64,000 nt of DNA, taken from assembly GCA_946185485.1 (NCBI GenBank), contig CAMHJQ010000005.1:1-64000 (forward strand), written 5' to 3'. The notes under the pieces were generated by a model, which worked only from the letters and a program-made list of their open reading frames with translations, was not told the origin of the DNA and did no database searches. Source of the DNA: an uncultured Prevotellaceae bacterium (lineage in GTDB: Bacteria > Bacteroidota > Bacteroidia > Bacteroidales > Bacteroidaceae). Shown here piece by piece: positions 7,417 through 15,098 of the stretch (position 1 is its first letter; every line of letters begins with the position of its first letter). The translations under genes and the position numbers were made by a program.

Positions 7417-7700
7417 TTTTTAAAAACCACCCAAATACTTATTATTTGGGTTTATCGTTCTTTATTCATCTTTATTCTTTCCACCCCTCAAACGGATCAT
7501 CAAACAGTTGCATACAACCAACCTTCACTAAACTTCACTGAAATTTACTGAATTTCAGACTGAATTTCCCGCATTTATCAAAGAAAATGCTCCCAAGTCT
7601 AATACACCCAAAGTCGTATTATTCTGACCTCACAGTCTTCAGTCCGTTTTTCAGTTTTCATCAGGATTTGGGCTATTTTTCAGCGGATTTTCCTCTTTTT

Positions 7701-7772
7701 GGTCGTAAATGTGTTAAATCAAGACTTTTCCCTTCAGGAATTTCGCCGTGTGGCGAAAATGCCGTTTCTTTG
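7701..7772 (+). promoter_or_regulatory. Conserved regulon promoter 2 (mobilization operon)
   Basis: The 24-bp motif at 7701-7724 is followed by exactly 40 bp and the box TTTCTTTG (7765-7772), one mismatch from TAnnTTTG. Between them lies a perfect palindrome TTTCGCC-gtgt-GGCGAAA (7741-7758), a candidate second operator next to the core promoter. Transcription would start near 7780 and excludes the upstream in-frame ATG at 7748, fixing the start of the first gene at 7805. Confidence 0.85.
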
Positions 7773-7804
7773 CACGCAGAAATAAACGTAAAAATCGCAT
7801 CAAA

Positions 7805-8860
7805 ATGAAACAAAGAAACAACACATTAATCTCCAGTGGAATCTCCGCTTTTTTAGCGGTCATGTGCCTCTTCGTGGCTTGTAATAACAATTCCGAAGAG
7901 TTCTCATTCAAAAATCCCCAAGAGGCTGTAAAAGCCTGTCATACAGAACTTTCAAATATTCGCCCAATCAGAAAGGCGAATATCGAAGAACTTACGATGC
8001 TCGCTTCAAGGTGGATCGCCTTGCAGGATTCTACCTACAGTTTAATCTACGGAGATTCCACCATAGATATCAACAGCGAAGTCAACATTGATTTCTTTAT
8101 GGTTGCTGACAGCATCCGCGAAGAACTCACCCGTCTGGCCGTTTCAGAGAAACGTAGCCTGCGGGATGTGGTGTATTTCAAGATACATACCGCCAGGGAT
8201 GCCGGTCATCTTAAACAGTCCAAGGACTATAAAAATGCAGTAAAATTCTATGACGGTTTGAATAATGCAGAACTTTACCCCGACATCGACAAGACGATGA
8301 AGGAATACACCCGTCTGCTTGAAGAGGCGAAACCATTCAAGAAGGAGGGTGAGATGCTGGCATTCATCACCGACGAGGATAAATGTTTCCGTTCTGTCAT
8401 GCAGCATCTTGGGGATGCTACGCAAGAAGACCTCAAACAAATTTCGGACGGAACAGAGGGCTTCTTCGAAGCCATCTACAAGGCTGTTGTCGCTGACCCA
8501 GAGAACTCCGTCAACTCTCGCGTCATGATCTTCCTCTCGATGCGATTTAACAGGCGTATTATTCAGAACGCCCAAGCGGTGCAGATGGTGGTAAAGAGTG
8601 GTCGCCAGTTGACCAAGAAGCAAGTGGCTGCATACCATTGGATGATTATCCAGCCTTTCTTATCCATCGACAACTATTCGTTGGCTGTCCTGACTGAAGA
8701 ACAGGAGAACACCTTGCTTGACATGGCAGAACAACTCCCACGAATCCTTTCGGATATTGACGGAAAGGATTTTGACAAATCAGGTAAGGAGAAAACAGAC
8801 GATATAACCGATAAGTTGACGGACTACCTATTGAGTATATACCTTAAACAGTCGATCTGA
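7805..8860 (+). CDS. Lipoprotein, first gene of mobilization operon
   Basis: A 351-residue protein with a clear lipoprotein signal peptide: basic start MKQRNN, a hydrophobic core, and the lipobox LFVAC at about residues 18-22. It would be lipid-anchored after cleavage. The mature part is helical and acidic and is not recognised. I chose ATG 7805 because the predicted transcript starts after the longer ORF's ATG at 7748, and because only 7805 gives a normal signal peptide. The next gene begins 1 nt after the stop. In a mobilization or transfer cluster a surface or periplasmic assembly role is plausible, but the sequence does not show it. Confidence 0.8.
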   Translation: MKQRNNTLISSGISAFLAVMCLFVACNNNSEEFSFKNPQEAVKACHTELSNIRPIRKANIEELTMLASRWIALQDSTYSLIYGDSTIDINSEVNIDFFMVADSIREELTRLAVSEKRSLRDVVYFKIHTARDAGHLKQSKDYKNAVKFYDGLNNAELYPDIDKTMKEYTRLLEEAKPFKKEGEMLAFITDEDKCFRSVMQHLGDATQEDLKQISDGTEGFFEAIYKAVVADPENSVNSRVMIFLSMRFNRRIIQNAQAVQMVVKSGRQLTKKQVAAYHWMIIQPFLSIDNYSLAVLTEEQENTLLDMAEQLPRILSDIDGKDFDKSGKEKTDDITDKLTDYLLSIYLKQSI

Positions 8861-8861
8861 T

Positions 8862-9368
8862 ATGGAAACAAATGGCAATACCAATGGTGCTCTCCCTCCA
8901 GTAGTGAGCGAGATGGCACAAGAGAACTTCTATAACTTTCTTTCGGTACTCGAAAGAAGTTTCCCCACCGGCGGTTTTATTACCGACGGCGTAGTTCTCA
9001 CTCCACGCAATAAATGTGCGGAAACCATCATCATGCTTCAGAAGCAATGGATGTTGGAAGATATGGTGGAAGAATTGAACAAGCGCATGAATGTAAACAT
9101 TCTTTATGCGGTTGAAAGTCCCGAAGGGCAGCACTACCAAGTGCTGGCGTACTCTATGCCATTCATTGACACAATGTATATCATCAAGATAGAGTCACAG
9201 CAGTTTGGCGTTACCGAAAGTATCACCGTTGCTTTCTATGACTCCATCGACGTAATGTTCGATGATGTCAAGGGACATCTTCAGGAACTTCGTCTTTTGG
9301 TGGAGGATGCTGACTACACCATTCTGGAGCAGGAGGATGCACGCCAGACATTCTTACATTTCAATTAA
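8862..9368 (+). CDS. Hypothetical soluble protein
   Basis: A 168-residue acidic protein, not recognised. No signal peptide; a Gly/Asn-rich N-terminus is followed by a compact alpha/beta domain (FLSVLERSFPTGGFITDGVV, then ILYAVESPEGQHYQVLAYS) and an acidic helical tail (LQELRLLVEDADYTILEQEDA). It is translated directly after the lipoprotein gene (1-nt gap), indicating coupling. The next gene starts 46 nt downstream. Confidence 0.7.
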   Translation: METNGNTNGALPPVVSEMAQENFYNFLSVLERSFPTGGFITDGVVLTPRNKCAETIIMLQKQWMLEDMVEELNKRMNVNILYAVESPEGQHYQVLAYSMPFIDTMYIIKIESQQFGVTESITVAFYDSIDVMFDDVKGHLQELRLLVEDADYTILEQEDARQTFLHFN

Positions 9369-9414
9369 CGAGGAATAATTATTTACATTTTAATTTCATA
9401 TAAACGACGCGCTC

Positions 9415-10098
9415 ATGCTTGCTATATACATCAAGACATTCATCGCCCTACTGCTGGGTATCGCGCCCTTCGCCTTCACTTGGTTCTATCGTTCGGCGAA
9501 GGGCAATCCAGACAGCAAATCAAAGAGTCTCTTTGCTGTCATCGGGAGACATCTTCCCCAGCTGCGGAAGATGACAGCGGCCATAGTCCGCTGGTGCCGT
9601 CGCCTGTACGACGGCATGAGGCGCGAGGATAGTTTTCGTAAGTTCTTCACGCTCATCATCCTCTTCCTGATGATAATCATTCAATATGTCGATTTTTCAG
9701 CATCGACTACTGTCGCTCGAATCGTGCAGTCCACTGTCGATTTTAGTGGCGATTCGAGTAGCGTTTTGACTGCGGGCATCAAGCCGCTTTTTCCATTTCT
9801 CACAAGACCACACGCTACAGTGATTGCAGCACTTCTCTCATGGTCGTTTTTCTACTACCGCATAGCAGACCGTCTGCTGTCATGGCTCCATGCCAACGAC
9901 TGGTGGTTTGGTACCGCCGGACTCTTGACGGCTGTGATGATCATCGTTTACCCACGACTCTTCATCATACCCGAACTGACTGCCATCATTCTCATGGCAG
10001 CAGCAGTCTATCCAGACAAGCTGGTGGATGACACACCGAAGGGAAAGAAGCCCATCCCTGAGCATCCACGTCGCAGCACACTGAAGGCAGCCGCATGA
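9415..10098 (+). CDS. Integral membrane protein
   Basis: A 227-residue protein with about five membrane segments: near residues 2-24 (IYIKTFIALLLGIAPFAFTW), 80-97, 130-148, 160-180 and 182-200. A basic cytoplasmic loop (residues 26-78) lies between segments 1 and 2, and the tail is basic and proline-rich (GKKPIPEHPRRS). The family is not recognised. It overlaps the following open frame by 4 bp and lies between the lipoprotein pair and the relaxase, so a role in the mobilization apparatus is possible. Confidence 0.7.
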   Translation: MLAIYIKTFIALLLGIAPFAFTWFYRSAKGNPDSKSKSLFAVIGRHLPQLRKMTAAIVRWCRRLYDGMRREDSFRKFFTLIILFLMIIIQYVDFSASTTVARIVQSTVDFSGDSSSVLTAGIKPLFPFLTRPHATVIAALLSWSFFYYRIADRLLSWLHANDWWFGTAGLLTAVMIIVYPRLFIIPELTAIILMAAAVYPDKLVDDTPKGKKPIPEHPRRSTLKAAA

Positions 10099-10178
10099 CG
10101 ACTGCTTTTCAGGTGTCGCTACAACATCGGAAGAAACACTTCCTTCACTATATTTACAACAACATTATCGATTACAAT

Positions 10179-10718
10179 ATGAGTCAGAATAATTCACAAC
10201 AGAATAAGCCCCTGGGTAACACACCCGACGCTTCACCATCCGAGACCAAGCAGACAGGCATGGTCATCGTGACGGACTTCGCGCTGTGGAACTACCTCTT
10301 CCAAGGTTACGTCAACCAAGGGGCACACCGCTATTCGCGGGCAGAGGCATTCTTCGATCTGGTGAACCGCCAGCGACTGGCTTACCTCACAGGTGACGGC
10401 GAGTTCCTGGAGGCAGGCATCCAGCAACTCGCAAACATCTGGTCATGGGATAGAACTTCCGTCCGTAAGTTCATCGGCTCACTCTGCGAGATGGGTGCCG
10501 CGTCTATAGAGACGAAGGCTAACCGTACTTGCATACGGCTGACTAACATAGCGAGTTCAGACCCTTTAGGTCATCTCACCCGTCTATCATCTCACCCCCA
10601 AGAATCGCCTCTAATCGAGTCTAATCTTCGAGGTGGCCTACGGCAACACCCTGGCGAAGCCGAGGTTCCTGAAGCCCTTCCAGGGCCATCTACGGCAGCG
10701 TCCCGAGACGCTCCCTGA
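10179..10718 (+). CDS. Winged-helix DNA-binding protein upstream of oriT
   Basis: A 179-residue protein. After a Gln/Asn-rich N-terminus, residues of about 28-125 resemble a replication/mobilization-type winged helix: FALWNYLFQGYVNQG, then GIQQLANIWSWDRTSVRKF (helix-turn-helix) and IGSLCEMGAASIETKANRTCIRLT (wing). The C-terminal tail is Pro/Ala/Gly-rich and low in structure. I chose ATG 10179 because the longer frame from 10095 overlaps the membrane-protein gene and its extra part looks like leader. The gene directly precedes the candidate oriT, which suggests a relaxosome accessory or a local regulator (inference). It is also a candidate activator for the shared promoter motif. Confidence 0.65.
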   Translation: MSQNNSQQNKPLGNTPDASPSETKQTGMVIVTDFALWNYLFQGYVNQGAHRYSRAEAFFDLVNRQRLAYLTGDGEFLEAGIQQLANIWSWDRTSVRKFIGSLCEMGAASIETKANRTCIRLTNIASSDPLGHLTRLSSHPQESPLIESNLRGGLRQHPGEAEVPEALPGPSTAASRDAP

Positions 10719-10734
10719 AGGCGCTTGCGCGACG

Positions 10735-10843
10735 GAATGCTGCGCATTCACTAAGCCTAATATGCGTTTTTTGATTTCTACGAACCCAAACAAACGCGAC
10801 GACCCTTACCTTCGGGCAGCAAGCTGGGGGTCGCATATTAGGC
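10735..10843. other. Candidate origin of transfer (oriT)
   Basis: The non-coding stretch between the winged-helix gene and the relaxase gene holds two nested structures: a tight hairpin GAATGC-tgc-GCATTC (10735-10749), and a perfect 12-bp inverted repeat GCCTAATATGCG (10755-10766) / CGCATATTAGGC (10832-10843) with a 65-bp loop. Inside the loop, GACCC and GGGTC can pair. Position just upstream of a MobV relaxase plus large inverted repeats is the usual layout of an oriT. The nick site cannot be assigned from sequence alone. Confidence 0.6.
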
Positions 10844-10902
10844 CAAGGGAAGCCCCCTGGACCCCTGAATTTCTCCTAACGTCGAACTAAGAAACGTGAA
10901 CT

Positions 10903-12423
10903 ATGGCAAAGCAGATGTGTGACATCCAGCCCTCCAAGGGCATCTCTCGCGGACAGAGTACGGAACACCTCCGTAACTACAAGGTCATGGACCCCGACGC
11001 GAAAAAATTCGGTTACTACGATCCCACAAGACAGAACTTGAACTTCGAGGTGGGTCGTGGCGGGGTAGTCATGCCCGTCCGCAAACATTATGCCATAGAC
11101 CAACGTTTCAAAGACAACCTGCGGCGTAGAAATATCGAAGACCCGAACGAAATCAAGAAGAAGAAGGGCCTCGAACCTAACCGCATTACCATCACGAATT
11201 TCATGCTGGGTGGCAACCGCCAGAGGATGCGTGAACTGGCCTTCGGAGATCAGCAGGTCGATTTCAAAAAAGGGGCTGACAACCGAGGCATCCAGCGCAA
11301 GGAGGATATAGAAAAATGGGCGGTTGATATGTATAATTTTATCGCAAAGAAATTCGGTGAGGATAATATCATCGCTTTCGTGGTCCATCTTGACGAAAAG
11401 AACCCGCACGTACACTGTACCGTTGTACCTGTTAACGCTAAGAATAAAATCTCGTATAGGGATGTCTTCGGAATCAACAAGGAGGAATGCCGAAAGTCAT
11501 TCAATATGATACACGACGAAGTAGCGGAGTTTAACCGAAAGTGGGGATTGGAACGTGGCGACTCAATTATGAAAACTGGGGCCAAGCATCGTACTTCTGA
11601 AGAATACTGGGACTGGCTTTCTGGGCAGTGTACAGAACTGGAGAAAAAAAAAGGTGGGTTGGAACAGGATAACTCTGCTCTCCAGAAACAAAATGACTTC
11701 CTTAATCACGAAATGAATAAGGCCAACATTCGAGTGAAGGGATTGATGAGAATGGTGGATAATTTAAAGATAAGAAAAGAGTCGATTGAAGAGGAGATTT
11801 CTACGTTGAGGGAAGAGTTGAAAAAAGGACAGGACACAAGCGACGATATGCTGCTGAAACGGGAACGTCTCGAAGGTGAATTAGAAGACATCGAGAAGCA
11901 GTTAAAAGACAAGTTGGAGAAACTACGTGTAGCAGAAGAGAAACTTGATCAAATTGCTTTGAAGCGTATAGAGTTGGAGAGGAATAATGACGAAATAGAA
12001 CGTTCCATTAATCGTAAGATGCCAGAACTCGAAGAAAAGGTGCTACGTGATGTCAAGAACCAACTGTATGATATTGTGGGCGAACAAATGGCAACACGCC
12101 GTGAGAAGGTCGAATCTTTTGGTAATACGCTTTATGGTGACAACAGAATAAATTTTGACAATCTTATGGAAGACCTTGCAAGCAGCACGAAAGAGGCCGA
12201 ATCCTTTATCAACTTTCCTAACGAGGTCGCAGCCATTGGTGGTGCGCTCTTCCTCGGTTACATTGATCAGGCGACATCATTCGCACAGGCACATGGTGGA
12301 GGTGGTGGCCCCGGCGGTGGATGGGGACGTGATAAGGATGATGATGATGACCGCTGGATGCGGAAATGTTGCATAATGGCGACACGCATGATGCGCCCAG
12401 CAGGACGTAAACGTAAAAGGTAA
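10903..12423 (+). CDS. MobV-type relaxase (Pre/Mob family)
   Basis: A 506-residue relaxase that should nick oriT and lead the strand into the recipient. The HUH motif is HLDEKNPHVH at residues 162-171 (H162, E165, H169, H171). A histidine at position 22 (EHLRN) matches the place of the nucleophile His22 of MobM of pMV158, so it is the likely DNA-linking residue. Residues about 240-400 form a long charged coiled coil, common in this family. The C-terminus is unusual: a Gly-rich linker, an Asp run and a basic tail. It follows the candidate oriT by 59 bp and starts 31 bp before the next gene's leader. In Bacteroidetes, MobV relaxases occur on both plasmids and integrative elements. Confidence 0.95.
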   Translation: MAKQMCDIQPSKGISRGQSTEHLRNYKVMDPDAKKFGYYDPTRQNLNFEVGRGGVVMPVRKHYAIDQRFKDNLRRRNIEDPNEIKKKKGLEPNRITITNFMLGGNRQRMRELAFGDQQVDFKKGADNRGIQRKEDIEKWAVDMYNFIAKKFGEDNIIAFVVHLDEKNPHVHCTVVPVNAKNKISYRDVFGINKEECRKSFNMIHDEVAEFNRKWGLERGDSIMKTGAKHRTSEEYWDWLSGQCTELEKKKGGLEQDNSALQKQNDFLNHEMNKANIRVKGLMRMVDNLKIRKESIEEEISTLREELKKGQDTSDDMLLKRERLEGELEDIEKQLKDKLEKLRVAEEKLDQIALKRIELERNNDEIERSINRKMPELEEKVLRDVKNQLYDIVGEQMATRREKVESFGNTLYGDNRINFDNLMEDLASSTKEAESFINFPNEVAAIGGALFLGYIDQATSFAQAHGGGGGPGGGWGRDKDDDDDRWMRKCCIMATRMMRPAGRKRKR

Positions 12424-12454
12424 ACAATTTTTTTAATATAAAAATTTTAAGATT

Positions 12455-12829
12455 ATGGCAAATAGTAAGTTTGACGGATTGATGGGCAGCGAAATCCTTA
12501 AAATCAAGGCTGCCGTTCTGGAAGTGATGGAAGGTGTTGGTTTTAACTCCCAGGAGGAAGTGGGCTTGAAGGAATCTTCAGCCGATGACACATGGAGTAT
12601 GGTATTCCCAAAAAAGAGCATCGAACTCAAGGAGTTGAAGGATGTCAACAATAAGTTGGGAAGGAACTTCACAATCAAGTTGGAGGCGCATAGTAAAGAG
12701 GTCTTCGACATCATCTTGGAGGCTCCAAAGGATGAGTTCAAGAAACTCCTTGGCGAGAAAAAACACAACACATCGCCCGAACCGGCTCCCATCTTCCCTG
12801 CTGAGTCCTCTGGTGGTGGATTGCAGTAG
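12455..12829 (+). CDS. Hypothetical protein
   Basis: A 124-residue acidic protein, not recognised. No signal peptide; short helices alternate with strands (ILKIKAAVLEVMEGVG, then FTIKLEAHSKEVFDIILEAP), and the C-terminus is Pro/Ser/Gly-rich and probably disordered. It lies 31 bp after the relaxase gene and 33 bp before the next gene, in the same operon. It could be a small relaxosome partner, but nothing in the sequence proves it. Confidence 0.7.
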   Translation: MANSKFDGLMGSEILKIKAAVLEVMEGVGFNSQEEVGLKESSADDTWSMVFPKKSIELKELKDVNNKLGRNFTIKLEAHSKEVFDIILEAPKDEFKKLLGEKKHNTSPEPAPIFPAESSGGGLQ

Positions 12830-12862
12830 GGAGATTTATGCTCGAACCTAAATTAATAGAGT

Positions 12863-13402
12863 ATGGCAATCATTAAGAGTATGGCGAAGCAGACAGTCGT
12901 AGCCGTCGTATCACTGGCTTGTGGCTTGGTGATGTATGGCGCGATGAAGAACACAAGGCCTTCAAGTCTGCAACATGCCAACGCTGTGACCGATGTGGTG
13001 GAAAAAATTGTCGATGATATTTTCCAGAACCGCATCGTGTTCCCTGATGAAAGTAGGGAAATGGCAGGGTATATCTCCGGCAGTATCGTACCTAATGCGG
13101 TCGAGAAGCTGACTAATGGGAAGATAGACCTGCAGGACTTCTGGGTTTTCAACCTCGGTTCTGTAACGGATGAGGAAGGAAACGAGGAACTGGTTTCTCT
13201 CGGCGTACTTGGTAAGGTCTTCACCTTTAACGAGGATAAGATTCGTGAGGACATCGAGGAAATGGTGCAGTCTGACATGAAGGAGTTTATGAAATCTAAT
13301 GACAACAATGTCGGTGTGGAATGTATCGGTGAAACGACGGAAGATTCCATAGAAGACGAAGACATTCAGGTCGTTTCAAAGGCTCCTTCACGTCAAGAAT
13401 AG
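12863..13402 (+). CDS. Membrane-anchored DUF4359-like protein (tentative)
   Basis: A 179-residue protein with an N-terminal hydrophobic segment (VVAVVSLACGLVMYGAM), a signal anchor or uncleaved signal. The domain after it ends in IDLQDFWVFNLGSVTDEEG and SLGVLGKVFTF, resembling the C-terminal signature of small DUF4359-like Bacteroidetes proteins (function unknown). The C-terminus is acidic. It is the last gene of the mobilization operon; the transfer-operon promoter motif starts 57 bp downstream. No clear terminator separates them. Confidence 0.7.
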   Translation: MAIIKSMAKQTVVAVVSLACGLVMYGAMKNTRPSSLQHANAVTDVVEKIVDDIFQNRIVFPDESREMAGYISGSIVPNAVEKLTNGKIDLQDFWVFNLGSVTDEEGNEELVSLGVLGKVFTFNEDKIREDIEEMVQSDMKEFMKSNDNNVGVECIGETTEDSIEDEDIQVVSKAPSRQE

Positions 13403-13458
13403 AAATTGGGGTGTTTTGTGGAAAAATGGTCGTAACGATAGACATAATTGGCGATTTT

Positions 13459-13530
13459 GGTCGTAAATGTGTTAAATCAAGACTTTCTTCTCTCAAAACA
13501 TCCCGTTCTATATAATAATGTCTAACTTCG
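13459..13530 (+). promoter_or_regulatory. Conserved regulon promoter 3 (transfer operon)
   Basis: The 24-bp motif at 13459-13482, exactly 40 bp, then TAACTTCG (13523-13530), one mismatch from TAnnTTTG. The predicted transcript begins about 30 nt before ATG 13567. This is the weakest -7 box of the set, consistent with strong dependence on the upstream site (inference). Confidence 0.8.
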
Positions 13531-13566
13531 TGGCGTAAATTACATTTTTAATGATTCTTGCAAGAT

Positions 13567-14964
13567 ATGAGAAAAGTAGTATTTTTGACTATGACAGCCG
13601 CCTTCCTGATGGTAGGCGGTGCAAATGCCCAGAGCGTCAGTGACAGCAAGGGCTATGTTTACAACGAACAGGATCTGCAACCTCTGACACCGACATATCT
13701 CGATAATGTCTATGCCAGCAGCGTGTGGGGTTCCAACTGGTTCCTCTCTCTGAAAGGTGGTATTGGTGCTTTCATTGGAAAGCCAGTAGGACACGGTGAC
13801 TTATTTGACCGAACAAAGCCGATCTTCATCGGCTCGGTTGGAAAATGGGTTACACCGTTCTTTGGTGCAAGGGCCACCTTCGAGGGTTTCAAACTCTTCG
13901 ATTCTAACATCGAATCGCGCTCGTTCCAGAATATCCACATTGACGGACTGTATAATGTCTCGTCGCATTTCCGAAACGGATTTGAGCAACTGCCCAAATG
14001 GGATCTAATACTCTTCGCTGGTACTGGCATCATCCGAAATGCCTATTCAGGGAAAAAGCCGTTCGCGATTTCCTATGGTTTGATAGGCCGTTATCGAATT
14101 GCTACCCGATTCCATCTGGAGGCAGAACTCGGCGGTACAACGACATGGCAGAGTTTTGATGGTATCGGTGCTGACAATAAACTTGGCGACAACCTCTTCC
14201 ATGCTGCACTCGGTCTGTCTGTTACAATCGGCAACGTAGGATTCAAGCGTGTCATTGACCCGAAGCCTTACGTATATCAGAACGATGTGCTGATGGAATA
14301 CCTTGGTAACATCAAGGATGAGAATGACCGTCTGAATAAACTTCGTCAGAAAGATCAGCTTTCTTTGGCTGAAATGCGTAAGATTCTGGAAATTGAAGGT
14401 CTGTTGGATAAATACAACCTCTCCATGGACGGCCCAACACAGGTTAGCAAATCACAGCCTAAGAATAACTATAGCGGTTTGAACTCGCTTCGTGCCAGGC
14501 TTCGTGGTCGCTCCATCGAGGATGGTGAAGACGTAATGGAAGAAGGAACATTTGAGCCGAACGCTTGGAATCCAACAGACAGTACAACATTGTCACCGAA
14601 ACAGTATTTCCGCATGATGAAGGACGGAAAGATCTTCGTTGGTACGCCTGTGTTCTTCTTCTTCAAGATTGGCAGTGCTCAACTTAGCGAACAGGCCCAG
14701 ATTATCAACTTACGTGAGATTGCATCCGTAATCAAGAAGTATGGCCTCTGTGCAAGGATAGTCGGTGCTGCTGATTCACAGACTGGCACACCATATACCA
14801 ATGAACAGTTAAGCCAGAAGCGTGCGGACTATATCGCAAAGCTGCTGATGGATCAGGGCGTAGAGGACAGCAGGATTACCGCACAGTATCGTGGTGGTAT
14901 CAGTACATACGTTCCGATGCAGGGCAATCGAAACTCCTGTGTGATGCTTTACTATAAGGAATAG
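13567..14964 (+). CDS. OmpA-family outer membrane protein, first gene of transfer operon
   Basis: A 465-residue protein with a cleavable signal peptide (MRKVVFLTMTAAFLMVGGANAQ). Residues about 45-230 form a beta-rich domain of the outer-membrane barrel type. A charged linker follows (about 250-350). The C-terminal ~110 residues are an OmpA-like peptidoglycan-binding domain: FFFFKIGSAQLSEQAQ, then RIVGAADSQTGTPYTNEQLSQKRADYIAKLL. It would tie the outer membrane to the cell wall, as OmpA-like proteins do in several transfer systems. ATG 13567 is chosen over 13558 because it gives the typical signal peptide. Confidence 0.88.
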   Translation: MRKVVFLTMTAAFLMVGGANAQSVSDSKGYVYNEQDLQPLTPTYLDNVYASSVWGSNWFLSLKGGIGAFIGKPVGHGDLFDRTKPIFIGSVGKWVTPFFGARATFEGFKLFDSNIESRSFQNIHIDGLYNVSSHFRNGFEQLPKWDLILFAGTGIIRNAYSGKKPFAISYGLIGRYRIATRFHLEAELGGTTTWQSFDGIGADNKLGDNLFHAALGLSVTIGNVGFKRVIDPKPYVYQNDVLMEYLGNIKDENDRLNKLRQKDQLSLAEMRKILEIEGLLDKYNLSMDGPTQVSKSQPKNNYSGLNSLRARLRGRSIEDGEDVMEEGTFEPNAWNPTDSTTLSPKQYFRMMKDGKIFVGTPVFFFFKIGSAQLSEQAQIINLREIASVIKKYGLCARIVGAADSQTGTPYTNEQLSQKRADYIAKLLMDQGVEDSRITAQYRGGISTYVPMQGNRNSCVMLYYKE

Positions 14965-15000
14965 TGTTATGAAAGAATTGAATGTCTGTTATGGGTCGAA

Positions 15001-15049
15001 TAAGACGGGAAAGGACGCTGCTTTTTAGTTGCGTCCTCGCCTCGTCTTA
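15001..15049 (+). promoter_or_regulatory. Strong two-tier hairpin between the OmpA-like and 869-aa genes
   Basis: Outer arms TAAGACG (15001-15007) / CGTCTTA (15043-15049) enclose inner arms AGGACGC (15012-15018) / GCGTCCT (15031-15037). No T tract follows, so it is more likely an attenuator, partial terminator or RNA-processing site that lowers expression downstream of the abundant OmpA-like protein. Confidence 0.6.
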
Positions 15050-15098
15050 AAACACTGATAAGAAAATAGAGTAGTACCAAAATAAAAATTTTACAACT

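Larger units (their letters stand above)
7370..7804. other. Gap before the mobilization operon
   Basis: It contains the terminator (7391-7416), a hairpin ACCCAAATA/TATTTGGGT (7429-7451), a run of imperfect 10-12 bp repeats of the ACTGAA/ACTGAATTT type (about 7521-7568), and the conserved promoter unit (7701-7772). A frame at 7587-7808 is not credible as a gene because it crosses the promoter. Confidence 0.6.

Noticed and set aside
10633..10890. 85-codon frame over the oriT candidate
   Set aside because: It overlaps the end of the winged-helix gene and spans the inverted repeats; the composition is not protein-like.
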